64,000 nt of DNA from Candidatus Hadersleviella danica (GCA_016711405.1 JADJSZ010000009.1:1-64000), one strand, 5' to 3'; shown: positions 1-9,033, counted from the first letter of the stretch. Made by a program: numbers and translations. Notes: generated by a model from the sequence alone, not told the origin.

Positions 1-848
1 TGTGGATATTTTGCTCTCGACGACCATCATTGAGGCAGCTTGGACATCCCCAAGTACCAATACGCTGATTGTGGATAGGGCGGATACGTTTGGGCTGGCG
101 CAGTTGCAACAGTTACGCGGCCGTGTCGGCCGTGGGGCGCACCGCGCCTACTCCTACTTCTTCCACCGCTGGGGCACGTTGGCGGCCAAATCGCCAGGCG
201 CGCCTCAGGGCGATTGCGTCGGCGACGGATTGGGAGGCGGGCTATAGCATCGCCATGGATTGGGATACGGGGGCGGGGGGAATTGCTGGGGCGAGCCAGA
301 GCGGGCACATCGCGGCGAATGGCTTTGATTTGTACACGCGCGGATGCTGGCCACGGCCGTGCGTTTGCGCAAACAGGCGCAGTCGGCCGAGCCGGGTGAG
401 GTGATTAAGGTGGAGACGGTGAAACGGTGCTGATTGATTTGCCGTTGTTAGGACGTATATCGCCCGATTAAGTGCCCGACGCGGGTTGCGCCTGCGCCTA
501 TACCGGCGCATGGCGGGTTTGGTAACGTTGGAGGAGATTGGGGGATGGCGGTCGAGTTGTTGGATTGTTTTGGCCTATCCCTGCCCCCAGTGGAGAAATT
601 GTTGTACCAGTTGCAAGGTGAAGGTGTTGGCGGGGCGGGCAGGGGCATCGGCCGTGACGCATGAGTCGAGGCCAGATTCGCATTCAAATAGCGAATTTGC
701 ACAACATGGACAGGGGTGGCGATGCAACGTTTTTGGGAGAGCAAGTGCGGGTGAGCCGAACGGGGTTGGTTCCTGAAGGATTTGGCGGCCTGGGTGTGGC
801 AGGTGGGGTTGGTGCAGGTGTTGGAGAAGTTGGGGAAGCGGAAGTAGA
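1..848 (+). pseudogene. mfd: Mfd (transcription-repair coupling factor), 3' part with frameshifts
   Basis: This is the C-terminal end of Mfd, the ATP-driven translocase that removes stalled RNA polymerase and recruits UvrA. The first frame reads through the helicase C-terminal motifs: a TTIIE segment, IVDRADTFGLAQLQQLRGR and RVGRG, which match Mfd/RecG motifs V-VI. The reading then moves to other frames: SQSGHIAANGFDLYTR (about 280-350), RLRLYRRMAGLVTLEEI (about 486-540), and a tail with GQIRIQI (about 670). That order matches the D7 region of Mfd, so this is one gene with at least three frame changes. The 5' part lies outside the window. Several frame breaks in 850 bp next to the window edge suggest consensus error as much as a true pseudogene. 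Identity is secure; functional state is not. Confidence 0.8.
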
Positions 849-865
849 TTACACCTTAACCTCAA

Positions 866-1536
866 TTATGGGGCATAAAACCCATACCCCTTCCAATCAA
901 CTCCTTTGTATCTTATTTGGCCAATTTCGCGTGCTGGTAATTGAAGGGTAGATAGCATCGCCTCCAAGGTGGGAGCCGTTTCCGATAAATGAAGAATTGT
1001 GACGGGCGTATCAGGCATGACATTGTTAATTTGCCCTTGTGCTATCGTATGAAAATCCTCACAGAGGGCAGATTGAACGATAACTACCCTGATTCGGATA
1101 GTATAAAAACGAAACATGGCACAACACATCATGTTGACCTGCTGTGTCCATAAACTTTCTCTGGCTCACCTAATTTGTCTATCATTGCACTCAGGGGGAG
1201 GTGATTGATTATGGTTTAGAGTGATACGCTCAACTTGGCCATTGGCAAGGTGATAGAGACGGCATCTTTTGAGGGGGGTGACAAAATGAAACTTATTATC
1301 TTGAAAATAATTGGAAGATTCAGGCGAAAATAGTTTTGTGTAATCAATATTTTCAGCGCATCTAATTCTGAGGTTGTGCCCGGTGTAATGTTTTCCCAAC
1401 AAGGAAGGGTGCAAGGAATATCTTCTAAAAAACTGTAAGTGACGATGTCTGCTTTGGTGTAAGAATAAAAGATTAGCCAAATGATTATGCTGACCGAAAA
1501 CGAGGTAGCTACAAGGAACTTGGTTTGTTTCTTCAT
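866..1536 (-). pseudogene. Lipoprotein-like secreted protein, frameshifted
   Basis: The ATG at 1536 begins MKKQTKFLV, a basic start followed by a hydrophobic stretch that fits a signal peptide. Around residues 40-65 is a TLPCWENITPGTTS segment; the PCW-x-x-ITPG pattern recurs in uncharacterised Chloroflexota lipoproteins (from memory). The frame is lost near 1216, and a second frame (866-1132) continues with an IVQSALCEDF-like strand and ends KGYGFYAP. I read them as one gene of about 220 codons with one or two frame changes. It contains no CGGCCG, unlike most neighbours, and is more AT-rich, which hints at later acquisition. No function can be assigned. Confidence 0.5.
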
Positions 1537-1599
1537 TTCAGTTTCACGCTCGAAAATCAATTTCGAAATGATTTTATCATATGGCTGTATGTGCTTTAT

Positions 1600-1711
1600 T
1601 TAACTGTGCCAGAGGTATTGCAAATTGTTATCCCTTGCCCATTCCATAATAATCTTGGCTCAGAGCATCCACCCATATAGGTGAGAGATTCATATCCAGC
1701 ACCAATTTCAT
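1600..1711 (-). pseudogene. DUF5615 PIN-like toxin remnant
   Basis: The ATG at 1711 overlaps the stop of the DUF433 gene as ATGA, the usual coupling of such pairs. The reading starts MKLVLDMNLSPIWVDALS, which matches the N terminus of DUF5615 (PIN-like) proteins, where the Asp in the LDMNLSP motif is a likely metal ligand. After a frame change it continues IIMEWARDNNLQYL, the conserved EIMEWAR-type segment that in intact relatives lies some 20 residues further on. It stops at 1600. The gene is therefore internally deleted and C-terminally truncated, with about 37 codons left of roughly 110. No active toxin is expected. Confidence 0.65.
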
Positions 1712-1941
1712 ACTTGTACCAAGGGGAGTTCTATTTCTTCAGCTCGCCATGCGGCGTAGGCCAAGGCTTGCCAGATGTCGTCTGCTTCTAAATAGGGGTA
1801 GGCTCCTAAAATATCGGCCACGGGATAACCCGAGGCAATTAATCCCACCAGTGTCCCCCTGGCTGAGGCAGGTGCTGGATAACCGCATAGCCCCACCGGC
1901 ACGAAAGATTGAGAGATGGCAAAGGCCGTGCCATCTCTCAA
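1708..1941 (-). CDS. DUF433 antitoxin-like protein, 5' end degraded
   Basis: The C-terminal half reads LIASGYPVADILGAYPYLEADDIWQALAYAAW, split here by eye into a short helical antitoxin unit typical of DUF433: a 'G-x-x-x-x-x-I-L-x-x-Y-P-x-L' helix-turn-helix followed by 'DI-x-x-ALAYAA'. DUF433 proteins are the antitoxins or DNA-binding partners of DUF5615 PIN-like toxins, and the toxin remnant follows with a 4 bp overlap. The N-terminal part, normally containing 'RICGGKP-x-IRGTR', is only vaguely present as LCGYPAPASARGT. The 5' end runs into the inverted repeat at 1906-1944, so the original start was probably lost. Confidence 0.6.
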   Translation of the reverse strand: MRDGTAFAISQSFVPVGLCGYPAPASARGTLVGLIASGYPVADILGAYPYLEADDIWQALAYAAWRAEEIELPLVQV

Positions 1942-1944
1942 TCT
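1906..1944. terminator. 16 bp perfect inverted repeat between the CHAT and DUF433 genes
   Basis: A left arm at 1906-1921 (core GATTGAGAGATGGCA) pairs perfectly with 1929-1944 (core TGCCATCTCTCAATC) around a 7 nt loop containing GGCCG. It sits 10 bp after the CHAT stop and overlaps the degraded start of the DUF433 reading frame. There is no T-tract, so it could be a factor-dependent or bidirectional terminator or an inserted palindromic repeat unit. Confidence 0.6.
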
Positions 1945-1953
1945 CTCCCCCTC

Positions 1954-4069
1954 CTAGCTCATCAGCGGATTGCTCACATACGTATCCCCATCTACATAGA
2001 GCGCATAGAGCAAGCCCATGATGTTGTTGTGGTTGTTGTAAAACTCGCGGCGCAAATCGAGGAAGATTTGGCCGAGCGGTTGCCCCGCGAGGAAGCGCGG
2101 GAAGAAGCGTTTCGCCCACTCCTCCGCAAACAAGGCAGGCGTTTCGCACTCAGTGCCAATCACCCCCCGCGCCCCTTTGCTGACAAAATAAGGCACAAAA
2201 CCATCGTAGAATTCGGGCGAAAGCTCGGCCGATTCACACGCATTGATAAAGACCAACGGTTGCCCCGCCAACGAGGTGCGGTTTCGGCTCATGCGTCGCA
2301 AGGTTAAATCCTCATGCCCCGTCATAATCAGGCGGGACATATCGGCACCGCCCTTGTCCATCTCATCCAAATTGTAGGATTCGGCGTGGCAGTAAAAGTA
2401 AAGGATTTGGTCCACGGCCTCGCCATCGTTTAGGGCGGTCATCACATCCACCGCATCTGAACGAACCTCCACCCGAATGTTGCTGTTGCCTTGGCTCAGC
2501 TTTTGCCATTCGTCAATTTGGCGTTGGATGATGGGTTGCCCCATTTGGTCGTCAATATCTTTGTTCACATTTAGGGCGACTTGAATCCCCTTGGTGGTGT
2601 TGATGGCGCGGTCGGTTACTTGCATTTGGGGTTGCAAGGGGATGTGTTCGATGACATGTTTGAGGCCGAGGAAATGCTCGGGTTCGGGGTTGTCGGGGTC
2701 GTCGCCAATGTAGAGCAAGCCCCACGGCAGGGTGAACTCCTGCGAGAAGATTTGGATGTTGAGCGTCTCTTTGCGGGCTAGTTTCTTGAAGGTATCGCCG
2801 AGGAGACGGGTTTGCATATCGGCCGCTGTCCTTCGTAAAAAATCTTCTCGAACAAATCAAAGCCCGCATTGGCCAAGATGGGCAATGTGTGTTTGTTGAC
2901 ATTGGCGGGAATATCAAGCCGGGTTTGGTAGAGGCGCACGCCGCTCGCTTCGAGGTGAACGACATCCAACAGCTTTTGGCGCACTTGCCCCACCCATTTG
3001 GAGAGTTGTCGTTTGTCGAGGGGGAGGGTGGCCATCGCGGCCGTTGGCCCCGAAAGAATCATCTGGAAATTTGCGCCCGTGTTGAGGATGGTGAGGCTGA
3101 GGTCACGCGGCCGTAACAGGGGCGCGGCGTTAATCTCCCGCCCTTTCGTCTCCACACTGAACAGTTCGCCCACAAAGAATTTCAGGGTAATCACTTGGAT
3201 AAATGCGCCATCTTTGAGCAAAACCGCGTTAATTGTAGCGGGGCCATCGTGTTTGGTGCGGATGGGGAACTTGAGCTTGTCTGATTTGCCCGTGCGGGGC
3301 ACGCGCAACGTCTGCACGTTTTTCTGAATCTCAAACTCTTCGCTTTCCAGTTGCACGGTAATGTCTAGCGCATCTTCGTCGCCCTTAAAAATAGTGGCGA
3401 TGTCTACGTTTTGGGAGCCTGTGATGGTGAATTTGCTGGCCACTTTGTCCACAAAAAAGTAGAGCAAATAATCGGTTTCTTTGGTGAGGGGCTTTTCTTT
3501 GGGGTTTAGGCGGCTCAAATCTTCGTCGTAGAGTTCGACATTGACGATACGGGGGTCTACCGCTTTGGAGGAGGTTGTGCCTTATCGCCCTCGCTGGCGC
3601 TGAGCACGCCGGGAATCGAGGCTGTTACCGCCCCGACGGGCAAGGCATCAAAGCTCACCACGGGGTAATCGCCACTGCGCACGGTATCGCCACGGCCGAT
3701 AATGCCCCGTACAGCACCTTTTTCCACCCCCACGCCCAGCTTGAGCGGGTTGCGGATAATTTGTTTGCGGGCTTCGGGCAAGGTGGTGGCGGAAGAGATG
3801 TCTACGGCCGTGACAGCATACTTCTCCAAAAAGCCGGGGATTTGGTCCAAGGCCGCTCCACCAATGCTATTCGGCAAGGGGGAACCCTGCCATGCAGTCA
3901 ATGCTTCGATGAGATGGGCGAGGGTGAAGAGGGCATAACGGCCGCCCCCCAAATCCACCACAACCACCTGCCATTGGTTATCTCCTATCTTGTTGCGTAC
4001 ATATTGGACAGCGGCAAAGCTATCTACTTCCACAAAATCGGCCAGCAAATCAGACGGGGAAATGGACAT
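1954..4069 (-). CDS. CHAT-domain (caspase-like) protease, two frame changes
   Basis: Three consecutive frames join into one protein of about 700 residues. N-terminal part (4069-3557): starts MSISPSDLLADF and contains LVGVG/GAVRGIIGR-type strands resembling a CBS or other ligand-binding fold (weak). Middle (about 3590-2780): a beta-rich domain beginning RIVNVELYDEDL, of the kind that precedes CHAT in many bacterial proteins. C-terminal CHAT peptidase (2817-1954): the catalytic His is in ILYFYCHAESY and the Cys in LVFINACESAEL, followed by GARGVIGTE. CHAT proteases are Cys-His peptidases in toxin, NLR-like and gasdermin-type defence contexts. GGAGG lies just upstream of the ATG. The joins near 3580 (run of C/T) and 2820 are single-base frame changes, so this may be an intact gene with sequencing errors. 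Substrate unknown. Confidence 0.75.
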
Positions 4070-4087
4070 ACGACCTCCAAAATATAG

Positions 4088-4193
4088 GGCTGAGTTGAAA
4101 GTGCTGAGTGCGGTGAATAAAGTACAAAGTACGAATGACGAAGTACGAAATTACTCGGGGGCTATCGTACTTCGTACTTTGTAATTTGTCCTT
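4088..4193. repeat. Palindromic short-word repeat (TACGAAG/TACTTCG type)
   Basis: The spacer between the CHAT and CBS genes (4070-4375, about 300 bp) contains repeated words AAAGTACAAAGTACGAA, GACGAAGTACGAAATTAC and their complement TCGTACTTCGTACTTTG. They form a long imperfect hairpin. A related copy lies at 16472-16528. The rest of the spacer has AAAGTGC/ACTTTCTAC words repeated in inverted order and no recognisable gene. Confidence 0.7.
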
Positions 4194-4375
4194 TTTCAGC
4201 AGGCTCAGTGATGAGTTGAAAGTGGTTGGTAGAAAGTGCCCTACTTTTAACTTCGCACTTTCTACTTTTAACTTTCTTGCGGGGGATTATAGCAAACAAT
4301 GGGCGAGATAGAGGTTGGAATATGTTATACTTCCCCTCTCTTGACCATTTGCTACCCCTCCCCTAAAAGGTTCCC

Positions 4376-5035
4376 ATGCTCGTCAAAGATTGTATGACTC
4401 GCCACCCCATTATGGCCACGCCTGAAACATTGGCGGCCGAAGCCCAACGGCTGATGAGTGAAAATCACATCCGCCATTTGCCTGTGGTGGGCGATGGCAA
4501 AAAACTGGTTGGCCTTGTCACGCGCAACAGCTTTGCCATTAAACCTGATATGCTCAGTAGCCTGAATGTGTGGGAAATTAGCCGCCGCCTCTCCAATCTC
4601 ACTGTGCGCCAAGTCATGCTCAAGCGCGAAGACATCCACACCATTATGGCCGACCGCACGGCCGAACGCGCCGCCCGGCTGATGACTGAACACAAAATTG
4701 GTTGCCTGCCCGTGGTGGAGCAAGGGGATGTGGTGCTGGGCATTCTCAGCGAAACAGATATTTTACGCGCCCTGCAAGAAATGCTCGGCTTTCCCATCGG
4801 CGGCGTGCGTGTCACCATGCGTGTGCCCGATGTGCCCGGCGAAGTGGCGCGGTTGCTCAACTTTGTCGCCCTCCAAAAATGGAATTTAATGGGAATTGGC
4901 ACCTTCCCCACCCGGCGCATGTCGGGCTTTTATGATGTGGTCATCAAGCTCAAAGATGTGCGCTTAGACGATGTCCAAACAACCCTCGCCACCCTACCGG
5001 GCCAAACCTTAGTGGATATTCGCGATATTGTGTAA
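4376..5035 (+). CDS. CBS-pair protein with C-terminal ACT-like domain (AcuB type)
   Basis: This 219-residue protein has two CBS motifs: residues 1-60 (MLVKDCMTRHPIMATPETL, then RHLPVVGDGKKLVGLVTR) and 75-130 (VRQVMLKRED, CLPVVEQGDVVLGILSETD). A C-terminal region (about 140-219) reads VTMRVPDVPGEVARL and GFYDVVIKL, an ACT-like regulatory fold. The architecture matches AcuB-type proteins, thought to bind adenosine nucleotides and regulate metabolism. It is intact and stands alone between two repeat-filled spacers. No enzyme partner is adjacent, so its target is unknown. Confidence 0.85.
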   Translation: MLVKDCMTRHPIMATPETLAAEAQRLMSENHIRHLPVVGDGKKLVGLVTRNSFAIKPDMLSSLNVWEISRRLSNLTVRQVMLKREDIHTIMADRTAERAARLMTEHKIGCLPVVEQGDVVLGILSETDILRALQEMLGFPIGGVRVTMRVPDVPGEVARLLNFVALQKWNLMGIGTFPTRRMSGFYDVVIKLKDVRLDDVQTTLATLPGQTLVDIRDIV

Positions 5036-5055
5036 ATGGCAAATTTACAAGTTTT

Positions 5056-5118
5056 GAGTGGGGACAAGGGACTTGGGACGCTTATAACTTCCAGTCCCTT
5101 GTCCCCATTCCCAAGTCC
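5056..5118. repeat. Dispersed palindrome, copy A (GGGACAAGGGACT family)
   Basis: GTGGGGACAAGGGACTTGGG at 5058 onwards is mirrored by CAGTCCCTTGTCCCC ending at 5106, with AGTTATAAGCGTCCC (minus strand) in the loop. The flank reads GAAATTGTAAAGATAGTTTG, then GAACCAT. Copies B (24366-24425, inverted) and C (54602-54661) share the AAGCGTCCCAAGTCCC core. Confidence 0.75.
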
Positions 5119-5181
5119 GAAATTGTAAAGATAGTTTGAACCATACCCGAATGACGAATGACGCAATGGTGTCCTTTGCTT

Positions 5182-5718
5182 CTACTCCTTGCGCCAATAC
5201 ACCCCTTTGTTGTTGCGCTCGAGAATCCCTGTGTCAACGAGGTAACGGCGTAGGGTGGCGTGGTCTACCGCATGGTGGGCGAGGAGTTCTTTGATTTCTT
5301 TTTCGGTGTAGGTACGGCCGCCCTCGAATTTTTCCCCCACCCACGCCATCACTGTTTTGACTTGCTCCCAATGTTTATCCAAGGGGAGAGCCATCAACCG
5401 CCCATTTTCGGAAAACCGCGCCACAACATCATCGGCCGCAGGGCGCACGGCCGGGGCAAATAACTCCCGTTTGAGCCGTTGCACGGCCGCAGTGTCCAAC
5501 TGATAAACCAGTTCATGGGGGTTCCCGGCCGTGCTGACAAGTTCCAATTCTTGCAACAAACGTATATGGCGGAGCAGTGCCCCCTCTTTCAGCTTGGTTT
5601 GGGTGGCCAAAGCGGGCAAAGAAACGGCCGTGCCTTGCGCCAAACAGCCCAAAATCAGCAAACGCTCCTCATCCAGCAATGCTTTCGCGATTTGTTGTCC
5701 TAAATTCTCGTTATTCAT
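5182..5718 (-). CDS. HTH regulator with DUF2087 domain
   Basis: This 178-residue protein has an N-terminal winged-helix/ArsR-like part (residues 1-70: LALLDEERLLILGCLAQG, LKEGALLRHIRLLQELELV). A C-terminal DUF2087 domain (about 105-178) follows, with FEGGRTYTEKEIKELLAHH, VDHATLRRYLVD and GVYWRKE, which are its conserved segments. Members are predicted transcription factors. It is transcribed convergently with the CBS gene. A repeat-filled spacer separates it from the response-regulator gene upstream. Ligand and targets are unknown. Confidence 0.85.
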   Translation of the reverse strand: MNNENLGQQIAKALLDEERLLILGCLAQGTAVSLPALATQTKLKEGALLRHIRLLQELELVSTAGNPHELVYQLDTAAVQRLKRELFAPAVRPAADDVVARFSENGRLMALPLDKHWEQVKTVMAWVGEKFEGGRTYTEKEIKELLAHHAVDHATLRRYLVDTGILERNNKGVYWRKE

Positions 5719-5730
5719 GGGTGAAATGGT

Positions 5731-5803
5731 CTAATGGTATATTCGTGTATTGGTGTAATTTAATAGACGAATATACCAATACACCAATACACCAATACAC
5801 CCC
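5731..5803. repeat. 8 bp tandem word repeat (ACCAATAC)
   Basis: At least three tandem copies of CAATACAC lie at 5775-5802. The complementary words GTATTGGTGTA lie at 5746-5757, so the array can fold. It sits immediately between the two regulator genes. Confidence 0.75.
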
Positions 5804-5805
5804 TC

Positions 5806-6480
5806 TTATTCGGGCATTTCCAAAACGTACCCAATGCCACGCACAGTAGACAAAATGGTCGGTTTGGTTGGCTCCGCCTCGATAATCTCCCGCATCCAGC
5901 GCACATGCACATCCAGTGTGCGCGTGTCGCCTACGTAACTCGTCTGCCACACCTGTTCCATGAGCTGTTTGCGGCTCAAGACCTCATTGGGGTGGCGCAT
6001 AAATTCCTCTAGCAACCGCGCCAATTTGGGGGTGAGCAAATGCTCCCCTCGGCCGTTAACGTCGATGGAACGCTTGCCCAAATAAAGCGTCAGCGACCCA
6101 AGGCGCACAATCTGTTCCTCGGCCGAATTGGCGGGCAACACCGCCCGAATGCGATTGAGCAGTTTGCGCGAGGTGAAGGGTTGCGCCAAAAAAATATCGG
6201 CAATATCAGCTGGTTCCACATCCTCTGTGGCCGCCCGAATGTGAATGAGCGGAATATGGGGGAACTGCTTGTGCAAACGGCGGCAATTGCGCACGCCATT
6301 GGAGCGCAACGACGAGGCATCGAACACAATGACCTGCGGTGAAATGGCGGCGGCTCGTTCCATAGCCTCATTGCCCGTATGCACGGCCGTCACCCGCCAC
6401 TCTTTGGATAGGGCGGCCAACCATGAATGTTGGTTGCCCAACCCTTCTACCAAGAGAATATGCACATCACCTGTAGTCAT
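5806..6480 (-). CDS. OmpR/PhoB-type response regulator with atypical receiver
   Basis: From the ATG at 6480 the protein has 224 residues. The receiver-like half (1-115) has VIVFDASSLRSNGV, where Asp sits at the phospho-acceptor position. The usual acidic pair after strand 1 (VDDD-like) is replaced by LLVEGLGNQ, so phosphorylation may be lost or altered. The C-terminal half (125-224) is a winged helix: LTPKLARLLEEFMRHPNEV, LMEQVWQTSYVGDTRTLDVH and STVRGIGYVLE. A longer reading from 6519 is possible, but the 6480 ATG follows a good promoter with almost no leader. No cognate kinase is adjacent. Confidence 0.85.
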   Translation of the reverse strand: MTTGDVHILLVEGLGNQHSWLAALSKEWRVTAVHTGNEAMERAAAISPQVIVFDASSLRSNGVRNCRRLHKQFPHIPLIHIRAATEDVEPADIADIFLAQPFTSRKLLNRIRAVLPANSAEEQIVRLGSLTLYLGKRSIDVNGRGEHLLTPKLARLLEEFMRHPNEVLSRKQLMEQVWQTSYVGDTRTLDVHVRWMREIIEAEPTKPTILSTVRGIGYVLEMPE

Positions 6481-6486
6481 GTCAAA

Positions 6487-6515
6487 ATTATAGGGAGTGG
6501 CAAGGGGAGGTGCAA
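6487..6515 (-). promoter_or_regulatory. Sigma-70-like promoter giving a probable leaderless mRNA
   Basis: On the minus strand TTGCAC (6515-6510) is followed after exactly 17 bp by TATAAT (6492-6487). The ATG of the response regulator is 7 bp beyond the -10 hexamer (A at 6480), so transcription would start at or next to the start codon. Confidence 0.65.
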
Positions 6516-6551
6516 ACAAATGTTAGGTGAATATCTGGGGAAAAGGGGCAA

Positions 6552-6603
6552 AGGACAAATGACCAATGACCAATGACGAATACCCAATGACAACTGACAA
6601 CAA
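6552..6603. repeat. AATGACC heptamer repeat overlapping the subtilase start
   Basis: Words CAAATGACCAATGACCAATG, GACGAATACCC and ATGACAACTGACAAC follow one another. The chosen start codon of the subtilase (6587) is one of the ATGACA words, so the 5' end of that gene is built from repeat DNA. A mirror array (TTGGTCATTGG words) lies at 63566-63602. Confidence 0.75.
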
Positions 6604-8986
6604 CCTACCCCCTACCCGTTGGGGGTGGTGGCTTTTGGCCGCGCTCCTACTCATCCTGCCTGCCCTTTTTGTGGCTGGGGGATGGTGGCTCATCCAACTC
6701 CTGCCCGACTTGGTGGGCAGTCCTGACCCATTTTGGCAAGTGATTTTGCGGCTGGCGGCCGTGCCCCTTGTTGTTAGCCTGCTGGCTGGGTTGGCCTTGT
6801 GGGGCGTGGGGCGCATCCGTGGGGCCGAACTGTGGCGGGGCGTGGGCGCGGCCGTTCTCGTCACGGCCGTCCACACTCTCGGCGGCGGTCTCCTGCTCGC
6901 CCTTGACCATTGGCTGGGGTGGCCCGGCTTGCCCCACAGCACCCCTGCCCTGTTTTCCCTGCTGGTCGCGGCCGTCGTCTTCTGGCTCTACCGCGATTTT
7001 TACCGTGGTCCACGGGATTGGGGGCTGGCGGGGTGGGGCTTGGGTGGCGGTCTTCTGCTCACATGGAGCTACGCCTATTTTGGCTCGTTGGGCACAGCGA
7101 TGGAGTTGTGGTTGGCCATTGTGGATGCGTTGGGCACGGCCGCTATCGCCACCCTTCTACTCACCCTGCCCTTTGCCCACACCCCCGACACCCCCCGCCG
7201 ACACCCCTACGGCGCACCCCTCTTGGCCGCCCTGTTGCTGGCCGCCCTTGCCCCGACCCTGCTGGCCACCCGTGGCTTTTGGTCTCAAGGGGTGAATCTA
7301 ACGGCCGTGCTGGTCGTGGCCGCCATTTTTCCCGCCAGCTTGCTCGGTTTGGCTCCCCAACAAGCCATCTCCAAAGCGTGGCCTGCCATGCTGGCCAGCT
7401 TGTTTGGCCTGCTCATTTTGCCCCTCGCCTTGGTCGAAGGGGCGGAAGGGGATGTGATGTTGGGCGATTGGACATGGGCACTGACCTTTGGCGTGGGGGT
7501 GGTGGCCGTGTTGGCTCCCCTCTTCGCCCTTGGGCAGATGGCTTTGCGCCAGCCCTTGCGCCGCATCTTCGCCCAGCCCCTTTTGGCCACCTCCTTGGTC
7601 GCTCTTTTGCTGGTCGCCTTGGGGTTTAGCTATGCCCTTGCGGGGGGCAGTGGCCTCCAGCCCGAGCTGTTTGTGGTGGTGATGGCCGAACAGGCAGATA
7701 CTGTATTTGCCCGCACGATAGCCAATCGTGAGGAACGGGTGACGGCCGTTTACAACACCCTGACCGCCCACGCCAACACCAGCCAAGCGGATTTGCGCGG
7801 GTATTTAGACGGCCGTGGCCTGCCCTACACCCCCTATTATTTGGTCAACGCCCTCGAGGTGGAGGGCAATTGGTTCCTGCGCTGGCAACTAGAACAACGA
7901 GACGATGTCGAAACGGTACTCATCAGCCCGCAAACCCGCCCCCTGCGCGATTTTTGGGTGCAAAATCAAGCCCCCAACCTGCAAGAATTAACCACGGAAG
8001 ACCTGCCCGGCCCGAATGGCCCCACATGGGGCGTGCAAGCCATTGGCGCGGATAAGGTGTGGGCGGAGTTTGGGGTGACGGGTGAAGGCATCATCGTCGG
8101 CATTGCCGATTCGGGGAGCGATTGGAACCACCCCGATTTACGGCCGAGCTACGCCGGCCAAGATGGCCAGCACGATTACCACTGGTACGACCCTGCGTTG
8201 GGCACGGCCGAGCCAACCGACCAAAACGGCCACGGAACCCACACGGCCGGCACCGTGGCGGGACAAGGGGGCATCGGCGTGGCACCGGGGGCGCAGTGGA
8301 TTGCTTGCCGCAATTTACCGCGCAACCTCGGCAACCCGGCCGATTATCTGGCCTGTATGCAGTTCCTCTTCGCCCCCTTCCCCCTTGGCGGCAATGCGTT
8401 CACCGACGGCGACCCCACCCGTGGGGCGCACGTCACCAATAATTCGTGGGGTTGTCCCCCTGTGGAGGGGTGCGACGGCCGCGTGATGGGTCTCGGAGCA
8501 CACCACCTCTACAACGCCGGGCAAATGATGGTCGTTAGCAATAGCAACTCAGGGCCTGCCTGCGAAACGACGGGCGAACCCGCCAACCACGATGAGGTGT
8601 TGAGCGTCGGGGCGAGCAATGAGGCGGGGGCAGTGACCGATTTTAGCAGTCGTGGCCCAGCGATTGATTACGATGGGGATGTGCTAACCAAGCCCGATTT
8701 GGTGGCTCCGGGGGAGGATGTGCTTTCGAGTTGGTTAAACGGGGAGTATGTGGCCATCCCCGGCACCTCTATGGCGGGGCCGCATGTGGTGGGGGTGGTG
8801 GCTCTGCTGTGGTCGGCCGCGCCCGAGTTGGTGGGGGATGTGGAGGGCACGACGCAGTTGTTGCGGGAGACGGCCGCGCCGATTATGGCGACCAATACGT
8901 GTACCCAAGTGGCTGTGCCGAATAATGCGGCTGGTTTTGGGCTGGTGGATGTGTATGCGGCCGTGGGGAGAGTTGTCGGCCGTTAG
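6587..8986 (+). CDS. Subtilisin-family (S8) protease with a multi-pass membrane domain
   Basis: This is a 799-residue protein. Residues 1 to about 360 contain roughly eleven hydrophobic segments, starting WGWWLLAALLLILPALF and ending LVALLLVALGFSYALAG. A pro-region-like stretch follows (about 365-460). The S8 catalytic domain comes last: Asp in GIADSGSDWNHPD (about 507), His in QNGHGTHTAGTVAG (about 547), Ser in GTSMAGPHVVGVVALLWSA (about 727). The triad is complete. Most subtilases are secreted through a signal peptide; here the protease is tethered to a polytopic membrane domain, presumably on the outer face. The start at 6587 is preferred over 6566 because the earlier codons are pure repeat. 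Substrate unknown. A bidirectional terminator follows. Confidence 0.9.
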   Translation: MTTDNNLPPTRWGWWLLAALLLILPALFVAGGWWLIQLLPDLVGSPDPFWQVILRLAAVPLVVSLLAGLALWGVGRIRGAELWRGVGAAVLVTAVHTLGGGLLLALDHWLGWPGLPHSTPALFSLLVAAVVFWLYRDFYRGPRDWGLAGWGLGGGLLLTWSYAYFGSLGTAMELWLAIVDALGTAAIATLLLTLPFAHTPDTPRRHPYGAPLLAALLLAALAPTLLATRGFWSQGVNLTAVLVVAAIFPASLLGLAPQQAISKAWPAMLASLFGLLILPLALVEGAEGDVMLGDWTWALTFGVGVVAVLAPLFALGQMALRQPLRRIFAQPLLATSLVALLLVALGFSYALAGGSGLQPELFVVVMAEQADTVFARTIANREERVTAVYNTLTAHANTSQADLRGYLDGRGLPYTPYYLVNALEVEGNWFLRWQLEQRDDVETVLISPQTRPLRDFWVQNQAPNLQELTTEDLPGPNGPTWGVQAIGADKVWAEFGVTGEGIIVGIADSGSDWNHPDLRPSYAGQDGQHDYHWYDPALGTAEPTDQNGHGTHTAGTVAGQGGIGVAPGAQWIACRNLPRNLGNPADYLACMQFLFAPFPLGGNAFTDGDPTRGAHVTNNSWGCPPVEGCDGRVMGLGAHHLYNAGQMMVVSNSNSGPACETTGEPANHDEVLSVGASNEAGAVTDFSSRGPAIDYDGDVLTKPDLVAPGEDVLSSWLNGEYVAIPGTSMAGPHVVGVVALLWSAAPELVGDVEGTTQLLRETAAPIMATNTCTQVAVPNNAAGFGLVDVYAAVGRVVGR

Positions 8987-8994
8987 AAATAAAA

Positions 8995-9033
8995 CATGAG
9001 GGGGGCAAATCTTCGAGATTTGCCCCCCTCATG
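8995..9033. terminator. 18 bp perfect hairpin between convergent genes
   Basis: CATGAGGGGGGCAAATCT (8995-9012) pairs perfectly with 9016-9033 around a TCG loop. It lies between the convergent subtilase and LVIVD-protein genes, so it probably terminates both transcripts. Confidence 0.8.
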
